The translations under genes were made by a program, and so were the position numbers. From NCBI GenBank assembly GCA_018262875.1, contig JADFDL010000144.1, forward strand, positions 1 through 5,140: DNA of 5,140 nt. The letters are read 5' to 3'. Of the stretch, positions 1 through 4,309 are shown in pieces. The stretch comes from Rhodocyclaceae bacterium. GTDB taxonomy: Bacteria > Pseudomonadota > Gammaproteobacteria > Burkholderiales > Rhodocyclaceae. The notes below the pieces were generated by a model. The model saw only the letters and a program-made list of their open reading frames with translations. It searched no databases and was not told the origin of the DNA. Every line of letters begins with the position of its first letter. The stretch's first letter is position 1.

Positions 1-283
1 GGCGCGTTTCCTCACCCTCAACGCCGCCTGGATGATGGACGTCGCCGGCAACAAGGTGGCGAAGAAGGAGATCGCCATGATCAAGGTGGTCGCGCCGAAC
101 ATGGCCTGCCAGGTCATCGACTGGGCCATCCAGGTGCACGGCGGCGGCGGCGTGAGCGACGATTTCCCGCTGGCGCATGCCTACGCCCATGCCCGCACCC
201 TGCGCTTCGCCGACGGCCCGGACGAGGTGCACCGCAACCAGATCGCCAAGTACGAGCTGGGGCGGTATCTCGAAGGGAAATAG
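1..283 (+). CDS. Acyl-CoA dehydrogenase, C-terminal fragment (ACAD10/11-like)
   Basis: This is the last 93 residues of an acyl-CoA dehydrogenase; the reading frame enters the window at base 2 and ends at TAG 281-283. Enzymes of this family use FAD to introduce a trans-2 double bond into acyl-CoA thioesters and pass the electrons to electron-transfer flavoprotein in the cytoplasm. The visible part is the C-terminal helical domain. The stretch [18 protein letters not shown] is the family's conserved Q-x-HGG-G motif, and [10 protein letters not shown] corresponds to the catalytic loop (YEGTSQIQ in medium-chain enzymes). The catalytic glutamate position is here an aspartate (visible residue 71), which with the GPDEVHR wording resembles the ACAD10/11 subfamily rather than short- or medium-chain enzymes. 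The start and the FAD-binding N-terminal half lie outside the window. It converges on the next gene with 7 bp between stops. The family call is firm; the substrate cannot be told. Confidence 0.93.
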   Translation, partial: ARFLTLNAAWMMDVAGNKVAKKEIAMIKVVAPNMACQVIDWAIQVHGGGGVSDDFPLAHAYAHARTLRFADGPDEVHRNQIAKYELGRYLEGK

Positions 284-290
284 CGGCGTC

Positions 291-878
291 CTAGCGCAGC
301 CTGAACACCACCGGCAGGAGCACTTCGCGCGCGCCCGTCTCCGGCAGGCGGCCCATGGCCATGGCGGCTTTGACTGCCGCCTCGTCGAGGAGCTTGTGGC
401 CGCTGCTGGCGGCGACCTGCGCGTCGCGGATCGCGCCCTCGGCATCCAGCGTCAGCAGCAGGCGCACTTCGCCCTCGATGCCGCGCGCCACCGCCTCGGG
501 CGGATAGAACAGCACTTCGGAGAGCTTGCGCTGCGCCGTCTCTTCCGGCGTGTGCGGCGCGGGGCGGCGGCTTTTCGCATCGACGGGCTTCGGCTCCGCC
601 TGCGCGACTTTCGGCGCTTCCGGCTCGGCCAGCGTGTCCTTCAGCAGGGCATCCTGCGGCAGCACGGTGGCGGGAGGCAGCAGGCGGGCGCTGATCGCCG
701 TGCTGCGGGGACTGACTTTTCTTTCGAGCAGGGAGACGATCGCGCCCGAGCCAAACAGGGCGAGATGCAGGGCGAAGGAGGCGGCCAGGGCGAGCAGAAA
801 ACGCAGTTTCAGTGGAGGCTCATGCCCGCTGGCGGGCGTGATGTCGAAACTAAAGCGGCGGGAAGGCAAGGTTTCCAA
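291..878 (-). CDS. Short TonB-like energy transducer
   Basis: A 195-residue protein with TonB architecture. TonB proteins sit in the inner membrane with ExbB/ExbD and carry proton-motive-force energy across the periplasm to outer-membrane receptors. Residues 1-24 are a short cytoplasmic tail and about 25-50 form one membrane anchor. Within the anchor, S34-x3-H38 (SFALHLALF) matches the Ser16/His20 spacing of E. coli TonB. A Pro/Ala/Lys/Glu-rich spacer follows (about 68-112), then a C-terminal TonB domain (about 120-195) with the usual cues YPPEAVARGIEGEV, SSGHKLLDEAAV and a terminal hydrophobic strand. The spacer is short compared with E. coli TonB (239 residues). No exbB, exbD or receptor gene is adjacent, so the partner is unknown. 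The start is TTG (876-878): no ATG, GTG or TTG occurs between it and the upstream in-frame stop. A second TTG three codons on (867-869) is equally possible, and neither has a convincing ribosome site. Confidence 0.85.
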   Translation of the reverse strand: METLPSRRFSFDITPASGHEPPLKLRFLLALAASFALHLALFGSGAIVSLLERKVSPRSTAISARLLPPATVLPQDALLKDTLAEPEAPKVAQAEPKPVDAKSRRPAPHTPEETAQRKLSEVLFYPPEAVARGIEGEVRLLLTLDAEGAIRDAQVAASSGHKLLDEAAVKAAMAMGRLPETGAREVLLPVVFRLR

Positions 879-899
879 GTCCGGATCAAGACCCCGAAA

Positions 900-918
900 G
901 CCATATTTTGCTATAAAT
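900..918. promoter_or_regulatory. A+T-rich patch between divergent genes, candidate back-to-back promoters
   Basis: The 45 bp between the tonB-like start and the ankyrin start contain one A+T-rich patch in otherwise GC-rich DNA. On the plus strand TATAAA (912-917) is a good -10 candidate for the ankyrin gene; a weak AAGACC (888-893) lies 18 bp upstream as a possible -35. On the minus strand TATAGC (914 down to 909) could serve the tonB-like gene with a leader of about 25 bases. The two candidates overlap, so expression of the two genes could interfere. This comes from base composition and hexamer matches only. Confidence 0.35.
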
Positions 919-923
919 GCGAC

Positions 924-2069
924 ATGCGAGCCCTGTTATCCTTCCTGGCCGTCCTGGCCTGCCTGATGCGTCCGGCCTGGTCTGCGCCGCCTATTCCGCC
1001 CACAGCGCTCGAGTTCGGCGTGGCCATCGAGGCGGGCAATACCTGGGCCGCGAAAAAATGGCTGGACGAGGGCCTGCCGCCGGACTTTCTCGCCGACCGC
1101 ATCGGCAGCGGCCTGATGATCGCGTCCTGGATCGGCAGCCTCGATCTGATGCGCCTGTACCTCGATCGCGGCGCCAACATTCACCTGACCAACCGCTACG
1201 ACGAGCAGGCGCTGCAACTGGCGGCCTGGCGCGGCCACATCGACGCCGTGCGCCTGCTGCTGGAGCGCGGCGCCGAGGCGAACCGCAGGGGCAAGCAATG
1301 GGGCGCGCTGCACTATGCCGTCTTCGCCGGCCGCGCCGACATCGCCCGCCAGTTGATCGGCAACGGCGCCGACGTCAACGCGCGCACGCCCAACGACTCG
1401 ACCGCGCTGATGATGGCCGCGCGCGAGGGGCATGCCGACCTCGCCAGCATGCTGCTCGAATCCGGCGCCGACACCAAGCCCGTCAACGAGTGGGGCGACA
1501 ACGCGCTCGCCTTCGCCATGCGCAACAGGAACTACGGCATCGCGAAGATGGTGTCGAACGCCGAGGAATTCGCCAGAGCGGCAAAGGCGCCGGAATCCTT
1601 CGGCGCAGCGAAGAAGTCCGTCCCCGTGCCGCCGGAGATCGGCGAGATCGTCGAAAAGATGCGCCAGGCGCAGGACGACGGCAAGCCCACCGACGAGTTG
1701 CGCAAGGCGCTCTACGCCACCCTCGCGCTGCACCGCCACGACAGCGAGGCATCGAGACAGAAGGCGAAAAATGGCAAGGGCGGCAAGCCCGAGGTGCTGG
1801 TGATCACCGCCGAGCGCAACGAGGTCGGGCGCGAGCGCGCCGAGCTGCTCTACGAAGCCGTCAAGGCCGGCGCCGCCGTCACCACGCCCGCCGAAGCGGC
1901 TGGCGGCAGCGGCCCGTCGGAGATCGGCGCCATCCTCGATCGCATGCAGAGCGGGAAGGGAATGAAGGGCAGGCCGCGCACCACCGCCGCGCAACGCCGG
2001 GCCCTGCACGACGCCGTCACCCGGTTCAAGCAGGAAGCCCAGCCCGCTCCCATCGAACCCGTCCAGTAG
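924..2069 (+). CDS. Secreted ankyrin-repeat protein with a C-terminal duplicated motif
   Basis: A 381-residue protein that probably acts in the periplasm. Residues 1-21 look like a signal peptide: Arg2, a hydrophobic core LLSFLAVLACLM, and a cleavage region near AWSA. Residues about 25-215 hold five to six ankyrin repeats; the clearest are 91-123 (ALQLAAWRGHIDAVRLLLE), 127-156 (ALHYAVFAGRADIARQLI) and 160-190 (ALMMAAREGHADLASMLLES), each followed by GA-[DE]. Ankyrin repeats bind other proteins, so a binding or inhibitory role is likely but the partner is unknown. The C-terminal third (about 217-381) is charged, not ankyrin, and contains two related segments (about 237-270 and 332-370), each with EIG-x-I-x3-M and a later R-[KR]-A-L. 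ATG 924-926 is chosen because the signal peptide begins there and no in-frame start lies just upstream; there is no Shine-Dalgarno sequence, and a TATAAA box lies only 6 bases upstream. The gene is divergent from the tonB-like gene and stands alone as a unit. Confidence 0.85.
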   Translation: MRALLSFLAVLACLMRPAWSAPPIPPTALEFGVAIEAGNTWAAKKWLDEGLPPDFLADRIGSGLMIASWIGSLDLMRLYLDRGANIHLTNRYDEQALQLAAWRGHIDAVRLLLERGAEANRRGKQWGALHYAVFAGRADIARQLIGNGADVNARTPNDSTALMMAAREGHADLASMLLESGADTKPVNEWGDNALAFAMRNRNYGIAKMVSNAEEFARAAKAPESFGAAKKSVPVPPEIGEIVEKMRQAQDDGKPTDELRKALYATLALHRHDSEASRQKAKNGKGGKPEVLVITAERNEVGRERAELLYEAVKAGAAVTTPAEAAGGSGPSEIGAILDRMQSGKGMKGRPRTTAAQRRALHDAVTRFKQEAQPAPIEPVQ

Positions 2070-2106
2070 CTTCTCCCTCCCCTTATTGCATCGGAATGGG
2101 GTGGCG

Positions 2107-2150
2107 CAATCAGTACCGATTGCCTTATAATTGGTACCTATTTAGATACC
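2107..2150 (+). promoter_or_regulatory. Toxin-antitoxin promoter with operator-like repeats
   Basis: A perfect TATAAT -10 hexamer lies at 2126-2131, with only a poor -35 at the expected distance. Around it are short inverted repeats: CAATC (2107-2111) with GATTG (2118-2122), and GGTACC (2133-2138) with GATACC (2145-2150), the latter with one mismatch between arms. The core GTACC recurs at 2113-2117 and 2134-2138, exactly 21 bp apart, with a third related ATACC at 2146-2150. Antitoxins of this class usually repress their own promoter by binding such repeats, so this is the likely operator. An alternative promoter is TTGCCT (2120-2125) with TAGATA (2143-2148) at 17-bp spacing. Confidence 0.55.
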
Positions 2151-2164
2151 GTATGAGGCACTCC

Positions 2165-2443
2165 ATGAATACGCTCACCGCCGCCGAACTCAAGCGCCGT
2201 GGCATGGCCGCGATTGAAGAGGGCCTGCGCCGCGGCCCTGTGCATCTCATGAAGCGCAACAAGTCTTCCGCGGTGGTGCTCTCCGAGGAGGAATATGCCC
2301 GGCTGGCGCAAGGCAAGGCGGGCGCCGCGCCCGTCGGCATGAGCGCCGTCCAGTGGCTGCTCAGCCAACCTGCCACCGGCACCAAGCGGAAGGCCCAGAT
2401 CGACAAAGCGCTGCGCGAAGAGCGCGAGGGCTGGGCGAGATGA
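2165..2443 (+). CDS. vapB: Antitoxin of a type II toxin-antitoxin pair (Phd/YefM-like)
   Basis: A 92-residue protein whose N-terminal part matches the Phd/YefM antitoxin pattern: TAAELKRRGMAAIEEGLRRG, then GPVHLMKRNKSSAVVLS and EEEYARL (about residues 5-47). That half forms the DNA-binding dimer in the family. The C-terminal part (about 55-92), containing the segment SAVQWLLSQPATG and a charged tail, is where such antitoxins wrap around and block the toxin. ATG 2165 is preferred because GAGG (2155-2158) lies 6 bases upstream; an in-frame ATG at 2153 lacks a ribosome site. The stop overlaps the toxin start as ATGA (2440-2443), giving translational coupling and more antitoxin than toxin in the usual arrangement. 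It is likely autoregulated through the repeats at 2107-2150. The fold call is good; the symbol is by partnership with a PIN toxin rather than an AbrB-type VapB fold. Confidence 0.85.
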   Translation: MNTLTAAELKRRGMAAIEEGLRRGPVHLMKRNKSSAVVLSEEEYARLAQGKAGAAPVGMSAVQWLLSQPATGTKRKAQIDKALREEREGWAR

Positions 2444-2847
2444 TTTTTTTCGATGCCAGCGCCCTGATCTATCTGGTCGAGGGCGCGGAGCCGTTCGCCG
2501 GCCGGGTCCGTGCCGAGCTGGCGCAGATTGCCAGGAAGCACCCGCAAATGGGCGCGGCGCTAAGCCGGCTGACATGGCTGGAATGTCGGGTGCGTCCTGC
2601 GCGCAACAATGAACTCGTCACGCTGGCGGCGTTCGATGCCTTCTTCGCCCGCCCGGATCTGGTCTGGGTAGAACTCGGCAAGGACGTCGTCGAGCTGGCC
2701 ACCGCCATTCGCGTCAAGCACGGCTTGCGCACGCCGGACGCCCTTCAGGCGGCGAGTTGCCTCCAGCTCGGAGCAAGGCATATCTTTCTCACAGGAGATG
2801 CTTCATTCAGGAAGGTTGCCGGCCTGAATGCCAGAGTGCTGAGATAG
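2440..2847 (+). CDS. vapC: PIN-domain toxin, VapC-like ribonuclease
   Basis: A 135-residue single PIN domain. VapC toxins are Mg2+-dependent endoribonucleases, often cutting tRNA or rRNA, that arrest growth when freed from the antitoxin. The acidic active-site set is present in order: D5 in FFDASALIYL, E48 in LTWLECRV, D100 in LRTPDALQAA and D120 in FLTGDASF. Length and motif spacing are normal, so the toxin looks intact and active. The start ATG 2440 overlaps the antitoxin stop by 4 bases. No separate ribosome site stands out, consistent with coupled translation. The gene ends at TAG 2845-2847, only 3 bp from the stop of the convergent DUF1614 gene. The RNA target cannot be predicted from the sequence. 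Confidence 0.92.
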   Translation: MIFFDASALIYLVEGAEPFAGRVRAELAQIARKHPQMGAALSRLTWLECRVRPARNNELVTLAAFDAFFARPDLVWVELGKDVVELATAIRVKHGLRTPDALQAASCLQLGARHIFLTGDASFRKVAGLNARVLR

Positions 2848-2850
2848 TCC

Positions 2851-3507
2851 TCACGTCAGCAGCACCGCCACGATTCCCGTTACGAATATCCCGTCGAAAC
2901 TCCCCGCGCCGCCGATCGACGCCACCGGCTCGCCGAGCTTGCCGATGTCCTTCAGCCGCAGGATGTCGGCGCCGATCAGCACGCCCAGCGTGCCGCCGAT
3001 GTAGGCCAGCGCCGGCGCCTGCTCCGGATCGAGCGCCAGCGCAACCATTGCCGCCGCAACCGGCGCGATCAGGATCGGCATGACGATGCCGACCTTTGGC
3101 ATGGAGAAACTGATCCCGTAGGACACCGCCGTCACCGCCGCAACGGCGGCAACCACGCCCAGCATATCCGGCTGGCTGTGCTTGAACAGGTACAGCGAAA
3201 ACGCCAGCGGCACCACGCAGCCGCCGACATTCACCGCGATGATGGTTTTGCCCGGAATCACCTGGATGCGCTTGAGCAGCATGCGCGGAATGTCGTGCAG
3301 GCGCTTCTCCTGCTCGGCGGGGTCGGTGCGCACGGTGAACAGCGGCAGGTTGAGCATGCTGCCGAACAGCGTGAGCATCAGCAGCATCGTCGCCGAATCC
3401 GCCGACAGCCCCAGCCGCGAGAAAACCACCTGGAGGATGCCGATCTGCACGATCGTGACCAGAAAGATGGCCGCGGCGAAGAGGAGGATCAGGCGGGTAG
3501 GGGGCAA
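2851..3507 (-). CDS. DUF1614 family integral membrane protein
   Basis: A 218-residue hydrophobic protein of the DUF1614 family, function unknown. About six membrane segments are visible: roughly 5-30, 38-58, 86-108, 114-134, 138-160 and 200-217, with a further apolar stretch at 166-182. A cytoplasmic-looking charged loop (60-82, PAEQEKRLHDIPRMLLKR) separates segments two and three. Family-like conserved features are NVGGCVVPLAFSLYL (93-107), GGTLGVLIGADILRLKDI (171-188) and the glycine-rich GGAGSFDGIF (199-208); the buried acids D181 and D205 are candidates for a functional site. The start is TTG 3505-3507, supported by GAGGTG just upstream and by the absence of a better start. It converges on the toxin gene with 3 bp between stops. 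It might be a transporter or enzyme of membrane substrates, but nothing here decides that. Confidence 0.8.
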   Translation of the reverse strand: MPPTRLILLFAAAIFLVTIVQIGILQVVFSRLGLSADSATMLLMLTLFGSMLNLPLFTVRTDPAEQEKRLHDIPRMLLKRIQVIPGKTIIAVNVGGCVVPLAFSLYLFKHSQPDMLGVVAAVAAVTAVSYGISFSMPKVGIVMPILIAPVAAAMVALALDPEQAPALAYIGGTLGVLIGADILRLKDIGKLGEPVASIGGAGSFDGIFVTGIVAVLLT

Positions 3508-3512
3508 GCGGA

Positions 3513-3518
3513 CACCTC
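3513..3518 (-). promoter_or_regulatory. Ribosome binding site that fixes the TTG start of the DUF1614 gene
   Basis: Read on the minus strand this is GAGGTG; its GAGG core ends 7 bases before TTG 3507-3505. It is the best Shine-Dalgarno match near the beginning of the frame and therefore supports the unusual TTG start. Confidence 0.6.
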
Positions 3519-3538
3519 GTGCGAGAGAACCCTTGGAG

Positions 3539-3544
3539 ATATTA
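3539..3544 (-). promoter_or_regulatory. Candidate -10 box for the DUF1614 gene
   Basis: The 122 bp between the DUF1614 start and the yaiI stop contain an A+T-rich patch (about 3536-3555). On the minus strand it includes TAATAT (4 of 6 to consensus), which would give a leader of roughly 25 bases. No good -35 is present at 17 bp, so this is a weak call. It does suggest the DUF1614 gene has its own promoter rather than depending on yaiI. Confidence 0.25.
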
Positions 3545-3629
3545 ATTGGATATGGACGAGGAAGGGGCCCGGCCGGGAAAAGTCAGTCCCTGCGATACGG
3601 CGCCATGCTGCTGGAATTGCGGTAGCGCA

Positions 3630-4130
3630 TCAATCTGCGTCAATCGCCGGTTCTCCGGGATCATGTCGCGCGATCCTGAGGTTGCGGGCGCGTATTGCCA
3701 GGAGACCGTCGAGCCGGTTCGCGAATGCCTTTCGGTCGGCGGCGGAAAACGCCGCCGGGCCGCCGGTGTCGACGCCGCCGCTGCGCAGTCCTTCCATGAA
3801 GTTGCGCATGCCCAGCCGCTCCTCGATGTTGCCCGCATCAAGCAGGTCGCCGCGCGGATCGAGCACGCGGGCGCCCTTGGCGATCACCTGCGCGGCGAGC
3901 GGCACATCGGCGGTGATCACCAGGTCGCCGGCTGAGGCCTCCTCGGCGATGCGGCGGTCGGCGACGTCGAATCCCGACGGCACCTGCAGTGCGCGGATCC
4001 ATGGCGAAGGCGGTACGCGAAGCAGCCGGTTGGCGATCAGCATCAGCGGCACCTGCGCGCGGTTCGCGGCCCGGAACAGGATGTCCTTGACGACCGCCGG
4101 GCAGGCGTCGGCATCGACCCAGATTTTCAT
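3630..4130 (-). CDS. yaiI: UPF0178 (DUF188) family protein, YaiI-like
   Basis: A 166-residue cytoplasmic protein of the widespread YaiI/YqxD family (UPF0178), of unknown function. The family's acid-rich fingerprints are all present: VDADACP at 5-11 near the N terminus; [27 protein letters not shown] at 53-79, given here by key residues D55, D58, D69 and D75; a central LDPRG (90-94); and a C-terminal GGP...F...DR..F...LD stretch (123-141). The clustered aspartates and overall pattern resemble PIN/NYN-type nuclease folds, so RNA or DNA binding is a fair guess, but not shown. It is slightly longer than E. coli YaiI (about 150 residues). ATG 4128-4130 is the obvious start because the fingerprint begins at residue 5; the ribosome site is weak. 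It is divergent from the ClpX-like gene. Confidence 0.92.
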   Translation of the reverse strand: MKIWVDADACPAVVKDILFRAANRAQVPLMLIANRLLRVPPSPWIRALQVPSGFDVADRRIAEEASAGDLVITADVPLAAQVIAKGARVLDPRGDLLDAGNIEERLGMRNFMEGLRSGGVDTGGPAAFSAADRKAFANRLDGLLAIRARNLRIARHDPGEPAIDAD

Positions 4131-4268
4131 GATTTACCGAAGCCGTTCGACGATCGGGCGGGTGGCGGGGGTGAGGGGCGTCTCGCAAGTCATGCGGCAT
4201 CATCCTGCAAATGTGCGCAGGGCTCAAGCCGACCGGCCGGAAACTCCGCGCTGGCGCGGCATTCGGGG

Positions 4269-4274
4269 CATAAT
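4269..4274 (+). promoter_or_regulatory. Candidate -10 box for the ClpX-like gene
   Basis: CATAAT matches the -10 consensus at 5 of 6 bases and lies 35 bp before the ATG at 4310. No convincing -35 lies 16-18 bp upstream. I also looked for sigma-32 and sigma-54 elements in the 4131-4309 intergenic region and found none that satisfied both halves. The rest of that region is GC-rich without further recognisable elements. Confidence 0.3.
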
Positions 4275-4296
4275 CGGGCGCAAGCCATGAGCCAGC

Positions 4297-4300
4297 GGAG
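4297..4300 (+). promoter_or_regulatory. Ribosome binding site for the ClpX-like gene
   Basis: GGAG (within GCGGAG, 4295-4300) lies 9 bases before ATG 4310. It supports translation starting directly at the AAA+ domain. An in-frame TAA at 4271-4273 rules out a longer N terminus. Confidence 0.55.
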
Positions 4301-4309
4301 CCGCCCCGA

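Noticed and set aside
177..923. Long plus-strand open frame running antisense to the tonB-like gene and continuing into the ankyrin gene
   Set aside because: The translated stretch is Arg/Gln/Gly-rich without any family signature, while the minus strand encodes a clear TonB-like protein. The real gene in this frame starts at 924 with a signal peptide.
954..965. Lipobox-like VLAC in the ankyrin protein signal peptide (Cys13)
   Set aside because: The residue at -2 is Leu, the hydrophobic core before Cys13 is too short for a lipoprotein signal, and a better standard cleavage region follows at AWSA.
936..2009. 357-codon minus-strand open frame opposite the ankyrin gene
   Set aside because: It is a GC-driven shadow: low-complexity Ala/Gly/Val/Arg composition, no recognisable motif, and complete overlap with a well-supported ankyrin protein.
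3568..3577. CCCGGCCGGG palindrome between yaiI and the DUF1614 gene as a terminator
   Set aside because: It has no room for a loop and no T-tract follows on either strand; a similar CCGGCCGG at 4233-4240 shows that such palindromes occur by base composition here.
4252..4269. Sigma-54-like TGGCGCG upstream of the ClpX-like gene
   Set aside because: The -24 half looks plausible but the required GC at the -12 half is absent at the correct spacing.
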